A DNA stretch of 64,000 nt, taken from assembly GCA_013398615.1 (NCBI GenBank), contig VZSR01003803.1, forward strand, positions 11,692,877-11,756,876, given 5' to 3'. Positions within the stretch are counted from its first letter, which is position 1, and each line of letters starts with the position of its first letter. A model generated the notes under the pieces. That model saw only the letters and a program-made list of their open reading frames with translations. It had not been told where the DNA came from and did no database searches. Below are positions 37,001 through 52,000 of the stretch, in pieces. Both the position numbers and the translations under genes were made by a program. The DNA is from Brachypodius melanocephalos. Its lineage: Eukaryota; Chordata; Aves; Passeriformes; Pycnonotidae.

Positions 37001-40000
37001 ACTGTTTATCACTGATAACTTGAAACACGTTTGAAGCTTTTAATTTTTTGACTTCAAGTACATGTTTCCAGATCTGTATTTTGTCTGTTTCTTCCTGGCT
37101 CTTTCCATTTAGGATATCCTTAAGAAGCTGGGAAGTGTTGCACGCTAGTTAGTTATATACAAAAACTTTTCCTGTGGCTACTTTTCTGCTTTGATTAGAA
37201 GCTTGCTGCAAGCATAACACTGATTTTTAGAGCTACTTGTAGCAGAGATTAATCAGACAGTGCTTGTTTCCATCTAGGACATCATATTTCCTACTTCATC
37301 CCTCTGTGAGCTGGCTTTAGTATAAATATTGTCTGAAAACAATGGAGTTGTAAAGGTGAAGATGTTACTCAGATGCAGATCAGATGTACAGTAAGACCTA
37401 GAGGATGGTGCTTTTCTACAGTACTGTGTAGAGCATCTGGAGAGACTAGGGCTGAATTTCTGTGTGGCCTGAGATAAAGAGAGTACACAGCAAAGAGAAT
37501 TCCAAAGAGACATTTCAAGGTTCAAAGGGAGAGTAGCATGAAGGTCTTGGTGTATTGCCTTGCCATATCTGTTATGTTTAAGTGCTTATGCATAGAATTT
37601 AAAAACAGGGAAAAGTATAATATGTAAAACAGAATGTATTTCAAGTAAAGTTTAGTATTAACATGGAACTTTAAATCTTTATGAACAAATTTAATGAAGT
37701 GAATTTTAAAACAAAATATTTCATAAGTGGAGTTGTTTTTCAAAGCATTAAAATTTAAACACTAGAATTAGCCAGGGTGTGACTATCAACTGTAGTCCAT
37801 GTTTTCAGAAAAGATTTGATAAGTGGAGTAATTTTATTTCATCAAAACTATCCCTTACTGTCCTGTTTACCTTTCCGTTAGAACTGTGGTTGGAAGCAAA
37901 GTAGGAAAGAAAAATTGCCCAGGAAATACTGCTCAGAAATTGCATGTGTGACTTTGGTAACAACTAAGAATTGCCACTATTTGACCTCCTCTTCTACTAT
38001 AAAATGTGTTTTATCTTGTGCACTAATAGGGATGGAATTAATGAACAGGAATGATACACAATAGGTGGTATTTAATGCACCCTTTCTTCCTGTAATTGCT
38101 GTATAAAATTGTAATGTCATGGAAGCCTAAATCTACATAGATGATGTTGCTGTAATCTTTTTTTGATATCGGTATAGCTTTCCACACTGTCTCTCAGAGC
38201 ACTGAGAGACATTTTCTGGAAAAAATGTCCAGCCCACAGCTGGATAAACACATCATGTGATGGGTGAGCAACTGGTTCATTATAGGGAATTGGGTGATGT
38301 CAGACTGGAGACCTGTCATAAGTGGGGTTCCACAGGGCTCCATCTTAGGCTCTGTCCTCTTCAACATCTTCATAAATGAATTGGATACAGGGCTGGAAGG
38401 GACTCTAAGCAGCTTCCCAGAGGATACAAAACCAGGAAGAGCCACTGAATCCCNNNNNNNNNNNNNNNNNNNNNNNNNNNNNNNNNNNNNNNNNNNNNNN
38501 NNNNNNNNNNNNNNNNNNNNNNNNNNNNNNNNNNNNNNNNNNNNNNNNNNNNNGTGTCCAAAGGAGGGCAACGAGAATGGTGAAGGGTCTGGAGGAGAAG
38601 CCCTATGAGGAGTGGCTGAGGTCACTTGGTGTGTTCAGCCTGGAGAAGGGGAGACTGAGGGGAGGCTCCATTGCCATCTGCAGCTTCCTTGTGAGGGGAA
38701 GAGGAGGGAGGGGCTGGCACTGATCTTTTCTCTCTGGTGACCACTGACAGGACCTGAGGGAATGGCCTGAAGCTGTGCCAGAGGAGGTTTGCATATTAGG
38801 AAAAGGTTCTTCACCCAGAGGATGTTTGGGCACTGGAACAGGCTCCCCAGGGAAGTGATCCCAGCACCAACCTGACAGAGTTTAAGAAGCGTTTGGACAA
38901 TGCTGTCAAGCACATGATGTGATTCTTGAGGATGGTCCTATGCAAGGGCAGGAGTTGGACTTGATGATCTGTGTGGGTCCGTTCCAACTCAGCTTATCCT
39001 ATATTTCTGTAAATTGCTTATTCAATTTAAGTAGTACTTTAGTTGGATTTTTCATCCATTAATTTTATTTCATCTTCCGCCTAATTAAAGATTAAAGAAG
39101 GAAATGTGGAAAAAAAATTACTCCTTTGTATAGGAAACAAAGTTCTCTAACGGGATTTCAAGATAAGCTTTATTTGAGGAATTCTTTTTAAGTAGGCAGA
39201 TATTGGTTAAAAATGGACACACTTTTTTTAAACAACTGATGTTAAGTTTTATCTGTGTTTCTTAGGATTAAGTAGGTAACCACAATCTAAATCAAAAAAA
39301 TAGTTGTGTTTGCAGTCCTCCTCCCCATGTTTTAAAGTGAAACTAATCTTCCTCACAAAGATAGCCCATTCAGGTTTTATCTTCAGCTGGTTTTGGTGAA
39401 GGACTGAATTGCACTTCTCAAGATTTGCAGAACAGATTTTTTTTACCTGTTCCAAAATACTTAAGGGATCTTCCCTGATGTTGCATGCAAGAGGAAAACT
39501 TTTGAGGAAGTTGCTTTTACTTTTTTTATAATGCCTTTTCTGGAACTTCTAACTGTTCACTAGTGAATATTTTATGTTCATTATCCTTCAAAGAGGGACT
39601 TGGAACAGAAGTGTCTGTAAGTAGAAGCTAACAATTTTCACAGGACAAGAAAAGATTGGAGCAATGCATCAAATGTTAGGAAATAATTGTGAAGCTGGCT
39701 CTGTATAGGGGAAGCATTTAGTTAATGATTTTCAAAGATGATGCATTCAAATTACTTTTTTCTTCAGTGGAAAAGAATAGGCAAACAATTTATTATGTTT
39801 TTTCCTTTATGTTGAAAGATTTATAGACTTTATCAACAGGAGCTGATTCCATGAAAGCTGTGTTCAGTACCTACCACAATGCTGTGGGGCTTCCAGGTGC
39901 TGTGGCTGTAAAAATAGTTACTGTGGTGCCTGTTGCATCTTTATAGCTTGAAGATGAGGTATCTTTGCATTTGAGAACACCAGGGGATATGGTTGTCAAA

Positions 40001-43000
40001 CTGTGCTTATTCTGAATACTAAATAACAGATTTAATTGTAAATTTCCATGTAGAAATTAATCAAAAGGAGGTGATTGAGGGAACGTGGTGTACTGCTTGT
40101 GCTTGTTTATCTGAAGAGATGTTAGTTGCAGAACAGTGCACACATCAGAATTTCAAGCAGTTAGTCTGTATTAGTTGCTCTATTTGAAGTGAATTGTGTC
40201 AACTGTAGTATTTCTAGCCAAGACAATGATCTGTTCAAAAGTAAACAGTGCACTGGAACATAACCCTGCAGATAACTCAACCAGTAGTCTTTCTGTCACA
40301 GAACTCTCAATCAGTGCATTCTTTTAATTGCAGGTTTTTCTTTTTAAAATGTGGAGCTTTAAGCAAATAGAATCACAACATATGTGGTAGAACTGCTGTT
40401 TTTCTCTTGAAGTTGTTGTGTTGTGTTTTTTAAATAATGGAAGTTAACCTGGATACTGTGGTGAGATTTTTCAGAATAATAAGAATTATATGGGAGCACT
40501 TAATTTCTTTAGCTTTCCTCTTCCTTTGTAGCGTAAATTTGAAAAATCCATCTTGGATTAAATTTTTCAGCATGGTGTAAATAATTTTTATCTGCACCAG
40601 CAGTAGTCAGTAGGCCAGTTAACCCACAGGAAGGGAGTCTGCGGTACAGCAGCTCCTACGTTACTCTGCTTCCTTCCTGCCTCCTTGCTGCTGATGCCAA
40701 ATGCACAGTGAGAGAAAAAAGGTGCATGGTAGCATCCACAATACCATTCCTGACTTCTGGCTGCCATTTTGATCTGGGTAATTTATTGAAAACAGGTTCA
40801 CAACTGCCTCCTGACTTCCGTCACAGATGTTTTGGTTGGGATGGTGAAGCTGCTCCAAGTATCATCCATGCTGTCTGTGTATAACTCCACTAACAGCTGA
40901 AGAACACTTGCTAGAACTTTGCATTGTAGCTAATGCAGTGATTAAATGAAGAAATTGGCAGTTTCTTTGAAACAAATAACAGCTCTGTCACTTCTTAAAA
41001 TAATACTTGTTATGAAAAGTGTTGTTCGGCTGTGGTGGTGTAGCTATAATGCTAGCTTATGAGGGACACTGGAGAAAATATTTTTATGTTAACTGTAGAA
41101 ACTGTAGGCCTTAAAGACAACTTAAAATCAGATACTGGTTTATTAACAATAATTTTTTGTTGTTTCTTTTAGAATAAAGGTTCACTTCAGTTTGAAGACA
41201 AATGGGATTTCATGCGCCCGATTGTTCTGAAACTTCTTCGTCAGGAGTCTGTCACAAAGCAGCAATGGTTTGATCTGTTCTCGTAAGTAATTTTTTTGTA
41301 TCTTACATCCTTGTGCATGATGGGAATACAGTTACTGAACTACTCCTGATACAGACAGAAGTTACGTGACACCGATTGTGTGGAAGCAGAACAAAAATAC
41401 TGGTTTAAGTTTTATTGAGGGATAAGTGTGCCAACATCACTGTAAGTGTGCAAAAGTAGAACTTTGCTGAGATTCAGGTCTTTGCAAATAGGATGGAGAA
41501 AGAACAGCAGAGCTTTTGACTTCAGCTGACCATAGTAAACAAGTTTTGTACCTGCCCACAAACTTTTTGTTAGAATTAGAGAGAAAATGTTTACTGCTGT
41601 GTCAGTAAATTCATTTAAAGGCAGTTTGTTGAATGTTACATTATTCTGATTTGAATGGCTTTCTTCTAAAATAACTGAAGTAACAGGGTGGTGCAGTTTA
41701 ACTGTTATAATTTGAATACTTTTTTACCCTAAGGATGAAGTATAAGAGTTTTCAGACAATGTTGGTATTAATGTGCTTTCTATAAACCCTGCTGTTTTCT
41801 TCCTTCCAAAAAGCAAGAAGCTGCTTTTCCAGAAGTTCAGGTGATTATTTTTTTGTGTCACACATTGTGTGATTTTTACAAACATGATATGGAAGTGAGT
41901 TACAAAATAAATATCTGAAGTATATCTAAAATTATCTCTGTCTCAATGGCGTTATTTGCCCTCAAATACAGTCGTAATTTAAATCTGCAGACTCTTCTTT
42001 CACTTTTTAAAATCTGTCACAACAGTAGTTTTTTTCCAAATTTAGTCGTGTTGCACTCTGTCTTTATTGCTCTTTTTGATGAGGACAGTGTAGTGACTCT
42101 TTACACCCAGTTTAATGCACCTGTCACACTTTTCTGCCAGTCAAGAGGAAGAGTAATCTAACATGTGATGGGTTTTAGTATCTTATGATGTCTCTGCTGC
42201 AGTAGTTGCCAGAGATGTGGTATAGTTAAGGTAAAAATTCAGTTTTGAGTAATTACTTTATTTTTTAATAACTAGTTTAATAATTCTGCATTGGAATTGA
42301 AACTTCATTGTTTTTCCTTGTAGCTGAGTTATTGAATAGAACTTAAGTAATTTCATGGCTAAATTAAAGCTATTTAGGGAAAAGATCCCACTTCCCTAGA
42401 TTTATATTTTTGGACAGTGTTCTTTGTTAAGCTTCTTAATAAAAATGCAAAACCTGTAGGTGTCTTCTACATGCCCTTTGAGTATAATTATCCAGTACTG
42501 CTTTTTTTTCACTGCTGTCAGGAAACAATGGCATTCTAAATACAGTAACACCTTTTCTGCCTGTGAATGTTGTGTAAGTCTCACCAGTTATGTTAGACCT
42601 CTGTAAACCTTGGGCCAGCACCTTTAATCTGTGTCAAAACAACTTGCAAGTTCTGTCTTTTTGGTTAAACTAAAAAAGCTACTTTTGTATTGAAATAAGT
42701 GTATTGATTAAATAGGAACAAAGTAATAGCTGTAGACTATAGGGGTGCTTTTCTGCAGAGATGTGGCCTTGTTACTGAGAGGTGGAAGAAGAACCAGAGG
42801 ATGGTAATGAGTCAAAGGCTTGCTAAGCCATGTTACGGTGTGTGGTTAGGAGTGTAACTTGCTTTATTTAGTTTTCAGTTTAGAAAGAATAGGAGTTAAG
42901 ATACACTTGCTGGGCTGTCAGGTAGGAAAAATTTCATTTGAATGTTGATTAAAACATAGAACTTTGCTTTGCAGTGCTGTTTAGTAACTTTTCTCCAGTA

Positions 43001-46000
43001 GCGTTTCACTTGAAAATGCTACTACCACTGCCATGGGATGTTTTGAATGATCTTATTAAACTAATTGAATGGTCTTTTAAATTATCTGATCCCTCGGGGT
43101 TCAAATTTCTCTCAAGGAAGGTCTATTGTCTTTGTAGGATGTTGTAGGATTGTGAAACTGCCAGGGAAGGGTGCATGTTCATGACAGCATTTTAAAATAG
43201 CATGGGCTGAGTAGTAATACTGTTACTGTCAAGTGATGTCTTTGTCAAAGAAAAGCTTTTAAAATTGTCCTTAATTCAATAAGGATTATTGAATTGGTAC
43301 TGAAACCAGAGTTGTCTCATACATCTTCTTGGCCATAGACTTCTCCTAGATAGGTTGCAGTTACTTGCTTCCAGGACTTCTCTTAAAGCTTCAGTCTCTT
43401 CCCCAAACATGCTTTTCTCTTATGTGTCACTGGGATCTACTTGTGTGTTGTTTAACAACGGCAGATGGAAAGCGTATGAATTTCTTAGACATGCTGAAAT
43501 GATGACTGTTAAGGCCTCATACATTGCAGCATTAAATTTTGAGTAGCTGTTACTAAAAGGTGAATAAATTGTTTTCTAGAGATGTGCATGCAGTTTGCTT
43601 GTGGGATGACAAAGGTCCAGCAAAAATCCATCAAGCTCTGAAGGAAGACATCCTTGATTTTATTAAACAGGCACAAGCAGTAAGTTCTTAATGTTTCATA
43701 ACTTCTATTCATACTGTTAGAAAAATAGCCAAATAATTCTGTCTTTTGTTGGATCTAAATGCATTGCTTTTTTGTTTGAAATTTTGTGATGTTCTGGAGA
43801 TTGTAATTACCCTGCAAACTTCTGTTGACAAAAAGAAGAGCCTTGAGCATTTGCCTGGGTCATTGTTCTCTCATAGTGCTTGGAGCTGGGATGGGCAGTG
43901 ATTTTTCTGTTATATTAAAAAAAAACCCCAAAACACAGCATTATTTTTGTTTATCTAACAGTACTTATGGAATTTTTTTCCACTTGAAAACTTCTAAAGG
44001 CAAAATTGTCCATAAGAAATTACTGTCTGTAAAAAAAAAAGTTTATATAGCTTCAGTGCTATTTTGACATGTTCATGGATGGCTTTAAAATAAGCCATAT
44101 GTACAGTGTACTACAAATATCTGTGCTATCAACTCAGCAAGCTCAGCTGTCCAGTTTTATGGGCCTCCCTCCAAATGAGTGACACTGTCAACAGATTCAG
44201 AGGAAGTTCTTGTATTTGTAACACATACTACAGAAAACAGCTTTTGCTATTTAAAAGAGGGAGTTTTGTGAAATTAAAAAAAAATCGTAAAGCATCCTGT
44301 GACAAGGGTTTAGAAAGATTCTGTTCATTATTACTTTATCCTTTTAGTGAAGTGATTTGCACCACTAAGACTTTGCTTCAAGGAAAATAGTTTTTTAATA
44401 GAGGCCTTCGTTTAACCAGACATATAAATACTGATTTTTAAGTTCCACAGCTTACCTGCTTACATGCATAAATGCTATGTTGAGCTCAGGCCTTTTGATG
44501 TGGTTTGTGTTGGCTGTTATTTGATAGACAGGTTTGTTTTGGCATTATGGTAGCATATCAGTGTACAATGTAGCTAAGTTTTCAGGCTTTAATAAAATAC
44601 GCATGTTAACTATCTGCCTGGGTCTAATGAAAGGTTAGTAGATGCCATTGAATCAAAACTTGTCACTGTATAGAATATAACAAGTCCTTACAAGTTTATG
44701 TTAATTTAAATTTTTTATATGGTTGTACCAGCACATGCCTTTAGAATGAAGATTTTAATTTTTTACTTGCACATGACTTAAAAGGAGAAAAAAAAAGGTT
44801 AATCGGTTAATTTAGAAAATTTGAACTTACTGACTACTTTTTTGCTGCTTTCTTTGCCCTTTAGAAATGAACCATATGACATGGGTTAATATTTACTTCA
44901 AGAAACCAAATGGCACTTCAGCATGTAGACTTTCTTAGTCTGATACATCTGTATATTTGAGTTTTACTTGGGGAGTTAGTTTCACCATAAACAAAGTCCC
45001 TATTTTGTGCATAAATTGATTTATAAACTCCCTCCTCTGCTCACCCCACCTGCAGAGAGTGCTGAGTCACCAGGATGATACAGCTCTACTCAAAGCCTAC
45101 ATTGTGGAGTGGCGCAAGTTCTTCACCCAGTGCGACATTTTGCCCAAGCCCTTCTGTCAGTTAGAGATCACTCTGATGGGCAAGCAGGGCAGCAACAAGA
45201 AGTCCAACGTGGAGGACAGCATTGTTCGAAAGGTGAGTGAGCTGTACTGCCAGAGAGCTTTGTTGCACAGCTGGCCTCAGTAACAGCACTGAGGGCGTTC
45301 TGTAGCTCAGGATGAAATTGCACCAATCCTGTGATGTGATGCAGCAGCATTAGGAGCAATCGCTGAAAATAATAAATTACACAGTGAAGTATAAAGGGGC
45401 ATATTGAGTGATGAGGATTTTGATAAGAGCCTCCATAACTAATCTTAAAACTTGGCAGTGCTTAGATGAGATGTGGAGTTTTTTATAAACTACAAATGCA
45501 TTACTTGTATACTGAACTTTGTTCTTGGATAAATGCAGTATAAAACCATCAATCTTTTTCTTTATGTAACTGTGGTGTTAGTTGAGTTTTTAGTTTTGTC
45601 TAAGATTGTACCTGTCAAATGGTGAATTATTTGGGTGTTTGCCTCAAAAATACCCCCTGATATTGCAACTCCTTTGTATTGCTGAAAAGATTACTTGACT
45701 GATTATCAAGAACTGTAGAAATAATGTGGAATAAATACTTTATAATAAAGATAAACTTCAGATATATCGGGGTAACTTTGAAAAAGCATATTTGGATTCA
45801 AGACTGATTCCCTTCCCAAGCTGTCCAGTTACATAAAGTAAATTTAGAATGTGAGCTGATTATGACTTCTGTAACAAGTTCAGAGCAAGATCAAGTTCTG
45901 ACATACCTGAACTGCTGTGTATGACTTGAAAATTACATTATAAATTGTTCAATTTCTGTTTCTGATGCCTTGTATTTTTTGCACAAACTTATGTCTGCGT

Positions 46001-49000
46001 GTACCTTTCTGACAGGATTTTTTTTTTCTTCCTGATACACAGCTCATGCTAGATACATGGAATGAATCCATATTTTCAAATATAAAAAATAGACTTCAGG
46101 ACAGTGCAATGAAGCTAGTTCATGCTGAAAGACTAGGAGAAGCTTTCGACTCCCAACTAGTTATTGGAGTTCGAGAATCATATGGTACGTCTTGCACACA
46201 CTGATCTGTTGCCTCCTACTTAAGTAAATGAATTTTCTTCAAACAGAGCTGGCAGTTGCGGTGGTAGGGTTGGAATAATCTCACTATTTTGTATTGATTT
46301 TTTTGTTTCTCTTGTTGATACATGATACCAATTGAATTTTGTTAATAATCTTTGTCTTCTAAGTGATTTACCTGTGTATCAGTTACTGCAAAATCAATAT
46401 TTTCAAAGAGAAGAGTACTTTCTGACCTTTTGGGGTTGCACATATGACTTAGTCTGTACTGCTTTACATACTGTTTCTGATTCTTTAGACAGTTTGAAGA
46501 AGAAATGCTAAACAAGCTGCATTTAAGACTTTCAGTCTTTTTCTTTGTTGCAGAACAGATCTATGTATCTGAAACTTCTGTGGTATTTCACCATTGCCTG
46601 CTACTTTTGAAAGCTTTCCAGCCTGTTAAACTAAACTTGTGGCTAATACTCTCTAGGACAGCTTTTTATAGAAGTCAAGTTCTTTTTTAAAAGTGTATTC
46701 CATTTAATGACTATTCATTTCTCTGTAACAGTTGAGAGGAGAGTGGAAACTCTTTTCTAAATAGTGCAAAGCACTGTAATAAGCTACTGTCTCCATTCTT
46801 GTAAAACAGGGAAAAAATCTAAATTACATTGTGATTTCAGGAATAGCGTTAAGAGAAGCTTTTTGCTCATTCAGGTGGAGAACTTTCCACTTCATTAGGC
46901 ACTATTCTGAACTTTTTTATTTCTTCCTTACAATTTTGCAGTTGTATGTGTATTTTTGGTTACCAGGTTTGAATGTCTGAAGTGCTGGAGCTAAGTATGA
47001 ATTTTTTCCAGTTTGCTGTAGTTGATCTGAATGTTTCTGGGAGCAAAGATTGACCAAATTTGGTTACCTTTGTGATCAGAGTCCATTTATCAGATACTTG
47101 AAATTGTTCAATGCAACCTTTTAATACAAGTCTCACTCTCATTGAAATCTGCTTATTATTAGCCACTAAAATTTCCAGGACTTGAGAGTAAGTTTGGACT
47201 TTCTCTTTGCAGTTAACCTTTGTTCTAATCCTGAAGATAAACTTCAGATATATCGGGATAACTTTGAAAAGGCGTATTTGGATTCAACAGAGAGATTTTA
47301 TAGAACACAAGCTCCTTCTTATTTACAACAAAACGGTGTACAGAATTATATGAAATATGTAAGTAAAAATTCTGTTGTAGCTTTGTACTGAATGTATTAG
47401 TACTTAAAATGATTGCTGTTCTACTTCTGTACAGGCAGATGCTAAACTAAAAGAAGAAGAGAAAAGAGCACTACGATATTTAGAAACAAGACGTGAATGT
47501 AACTCTGTAGAAGCAGTGAGTAGAATGTGTATAAAAATATGTATAAAAAATGTATTTCATAGTTATATAGTGTCATACTGCAGTTTTTAGTTTTGTGTTA
47601 CAGTATTATTTGATAGCAGTAAATTGAAACTGTTTTTTAGTCATAAATTATTTGTTGCAAAAACATGTATTACTTTCCAATATGGTAATCTACAATTTCT
47701 GCAAGTGTTCTAATAGTATATATAGATCAAGAGTTAAAACCGAAGGGCAGGTTTTATTCAGATTGGGTTTTGTTCTTTCATTTTGAGTTAGGTATGGTGG
47801 ATTTTTTCCTGTGGTTAACAGTGGATGAGAACTATGTTTGAAAATTAACTGTCAAATGTGTTTGGCAAAGGATTTCTCAGTGCTCATTTAGAACACCTGA
47901 AAGAGTTATTGTTCATTGCAATGAAAAGGAGAAACAAATTTCACTAAAGCTGTAATATATTTCCTCTTAGGCTGAAATATGGCCATTTAGTACAAAACAT
48001 GGGTTTTCTTCTTCCCCTTCTTCCTTCTTCAGCAATTTTTTACACAGTTCAGATTTTAGAGGAAGATTTAACTGCAATGAATATGTCATAATTGTCTGTG
48101 TTGAAATTAGTTCAGGAAGCAGGTTATTTTAAATAAATACCTTTTAAATCTGATCATTTTTTTTAAGTGGATCAAAATGTGCTTTACACCTTTTGTTAAG
48201 CTGTGAGTCATTCATTTTGCACAGGTATAAATTGTAGCCTGTATAAAGAGGCTGACAAAGGAGAGATGGTCCTGACGTGTACAGGCAGTTTCTGTTCTAG
48301 ATCTCATGCCTTGTTCAAGCCATCCAGCCTGGTCCAAATAGGGTATGCTGGAATGAGAACTATTCTTAGCTCTTGGATGTATACTTGGAAATGAAGTAGG
48401 GTAGTTACTGTTCCAAAAGTGGTGGCTCCCTTGAGAGAAAAGAGTCGACAGAAATACTAGGCTCATTAATGATTTGGAGGAGACTTTGCCATATTTACTT
48501 ACCTAAACATTTTAAAGAAATATGGTTGTTGCATAGATTCTATTCAGACTGCACGTTTTTATGAATGAGTGAATGAGTTAATTATTTTGTAGAGCTAATT
48601 GCTGAGAACAGGTTAGCTTTTGTGTCATAGCAAACTTGAGACACATCAGATTTCAGCGTTCAGATGGCTGCTTGAGCTAATCCTGTGTTTAATGTGTTTC
48701 AGCTCATGGAGTGCTGCGTCAATGCCCTGGTAACATCTTTTAAAGAGACTATTTTAGCTGAATGCCAAGGCATGATCAAACGAAATGAAACAGAAAGTAA
48801 GTGGAGCTTCAAGAGCAGTGCAGGGTGAACCCTGCATGAACTGCATAAAAATAGATTTGTGTGTAGATATATCAGATTACTGTTTTTAATAGATGATGGT
48901 AGTGTTCCATATAAAAATATTATTGCATATGAACAATCCCACAAAAAAATTATCATCATTGATCCATATTTTTTCTATCACTTTTGAAATCTATATACAC

Positions 49001-52000
49001 AATACTCTAATTTGAATGAATGGATAGCTCTAATCTTGCTCTGTTTTTTTTTTTCTACACTTACTTGCATCATATTGGCCAACTCTGGTAAATGCTCTGT
49101 ATGTCTTTACTTTCTCTTTGAGTATTCCAGATACAAACATTTCCTCGTTGTTTCACCCCACTACCCCTTTACTCCTAGGAAAAAAGTGAAACATCTCTTT
49201 ATAAAAGATTTTTTTCTGAAAGGCAGGGTGAAATTATTCTTGCTCTGGTTATTGATGCGGGACCTGTAGGTCAAATGAACGAAACCTCTGCAAGCTGTTC
49301 ATGGTGTTTTATAGGTGGTATATCAGTGTGAGTATTGAAAGTTAGCTCTGCCTTTTGAAAGTTTTCAGAAGTTTTTTTTGTTTTAACTCTGCTGCCATAA
49401 GTTGAGAAGTTAGTGCGATTCAGTAGTCTTCTATTAGTCCTGTATGATAAAACACACAAAATATGTCGTTAAAATATTATAATTCAGGTAGGAAAAATAA
49501 TAAAAAAACAAAACAAACCTGAAGTCACAGGTTAATTTTTCTTTGAAGTCTTGGTATCCTGCAGCCAGGGAGTATTTACTAATATCTTTGGAGGTTTTCA
49601 TTTCTATGGAAATAAGAAAACTGTCTTATGACTTAGAATATTATAGAAAATGCTCACTTCTAAAGCCAGCATTTAAGAAAATATTTGACCTCAAAACTAT
49701 GTCATACTGATCTGTTCATGCAGCAGCATGATTTCTGGCAATGGTCCAGAGCTAAATGTAGAAAGCAATGAAACTTCTTACAAGTATATGTTACAGCCTT
49801 TGGGAGAATGCAGGAGGCTTATGTAAATGCAGAGCTTCAGAAGGGTTTGTCTGCCAAAGGACCTTTCTTCAGAAACCTGTTGAAATATTCCCACAGCCCT
49901 CTCTTGTGGTTGTGTCTGTCCTGTGCTTGCAGAGCGCTTCCGTTCAGCCTGTAAGAACTGTTTCAGATGCTTCAATGAAGGATGCAGGTGTGGATGACTG
50001 AAACGTAGTTAAAGACTGGAGCTATACATAGTAATGTATACATCTGACAGTGTCCTCTGCTGTGCCTTGCTTATGCATCTGACTTTCTGATATCATCTAC
50101 CCCAAAGAATTCAGTGATCTTTTCTTTATTAAACAGCACTGCCAAAAAGGGGCTGTTCTGGTGGGGATTTTTTGCTATAAGCTGAGCACATACTCTCATT
50201 ATATTAAGTAATATTTACATGCTGTGCAAAGACAGGAAGGAATAATGTTTTCCAACTAAAATATATCAAAAATGTCATAGCTTGCAAACACTTCAGAACT
50301 TTCTGTGGTGTTGTTTGCTTATAGTTTTGGGGAAGGGAGGCCTAAATTTTATTCTTGAAGTGCAACAGAAATAAAAAGTATGCTTGGCTTTCATGAATAT
50401 AGAATGAAAGCAGACTTTAAATGCCCCAACAACTGCAGCATGGATTTCTTTACTCTTCAGTGTCATAATGTATTCTGGGAGAAATTCCAGTAAAATACTC
50501 CTTTTGGTTCTTTTACTTTGAAATCTGTCTTTGAAGAATATATGGCCTTTTGGATCCTGCAGTCTTAGGGATGCACCTGGAGTTTTCCTTTGCTACTGAT
50601 TAAGAGAAACAATTGATTTTTTTAAACTATTTATGGCATATCACTACTGCACAGAAACTGATGTAGAGCTCTTTAACTTTTTAACTTTAACAAAAGCTCA
50701 TATCTTTTTGTTTCTCGTTTTCTGCCCTCTTTTCCTCCTTCTTACTGTTTTTGAAAGCCTAGATTAAAACATCCAGTAAAAATTGAGCTTTTTGGCCTTT
50801 TTGTATGTAAAACAGTGCTGCCATTTGTCACAGCAGATTTAAATTGCACTGAGAATGCCTCCAACTACATTTTTGTTTTCTGGTTCCTGAAATGCTGTCA
50901 CTCCGCCCATTGCAAGTTGTCTGTAGTACCATTGCAAGTTCTTATTCAACATTGTTTGTAGTTTTGTAGTTTCCATTCTCTTATTTGTATTGTTAGGTTC
51001 TAAAAGGATTTTTTTCTTCTCTGTGCTTTTCTGTTTGCTTCTGCAGCAGCTGTTGCATTACAGATGATGGTAGCATATTTCATCCTCAGTGGTGATGGGA
51101 ACTTGATGTTTGTTGCAGATAAAAGTAATGCAGAGGAGAAGGCAAGGGCAGGACCTCTGACTTTTCTTTTTTCACAGTAGAAATACCATTGAGGAGCTAA
51201 GCAAATCTATTAATTTTTTTTTCTATCAAAAAAGAATCAGAGTCCATTTGTTCTATTTCATGAAGCAAAGTCCTTTGCCATGCTGAGTTCAAATCTCTGT
51301 GGTCTCTTTACAGCAATCTGGTGACCTTAATCCCAATGTTCTTTGTGGACAGTTTTGTCAAGATGATTATTCATGTTTCAGTATATATATATATGTTTTA
51401 AGCAGTATTGAAATATCTTCACAAAAAGTAGATGAATAAAGCACATCACTTTTTGAAGTTTTTTTACTGGTAACTTTCCAAAAAACTAAATAAGCTCTTT
51501 GGGAAGAAGAGCTCACTGTTTGCATTAGTCAGTTTTGGTTACTTCAGAACTTTGCAAGCTTTTATAAAACAAAGCATCGTAAGTGGTGTTGAAACAAAGA
51601 CAGGTAAGTTTGGCTTTAATTTAAAATCTAAAAATGTCTTGAATCCATACAGTTTCCTGCATAAACTCCTGTAGGCTTCCAACTGAGAGACATTCTTGCG
51701 AGGGATTTGAAGGCAGTTAGAACCTGGACTTAATCCAAATTGGCATTTTTTTTTTTTATTCAAGCTTGTGATACTGTATGCATTAGCATACTATGTAAGA
51801 TGCTATATGTATAAGCAAGGATTACATTGCAATAAATATCTTTTTTGCCTTCAAAAGAATCTTCTTGTAAGACCAGAATTAGAACAGTACTCAAGACGTC
51901 TTTCTTTTTAAGAGATGAATTGGATTATCTGTTCTTCACATATTTAATGTTCCACTTGAGACATGCCTAGGAGAAATGCAGTATATTTGGGTTTTATACA

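Larger units (their letters stand above)
34059..41172 (+). other. CUL5: CUL5 intron 1
   Basis: A 7.1-kb GT-AG intron that begins in the CpG island. It holds a sense-orientation CR1 copy (38.2-39.0 kb) with an assembly gap. I recognise no other element; the GC-rich first 300 bases could hold alternative transcription starts. Confidence 0.9.

Noticed and set aside
45748..45801. The exon 6-like fragment as a mutually exclusive exon
   Set aside because: No donor follows the match and no good acceptor precedes it, and it covers only part of exon 6.
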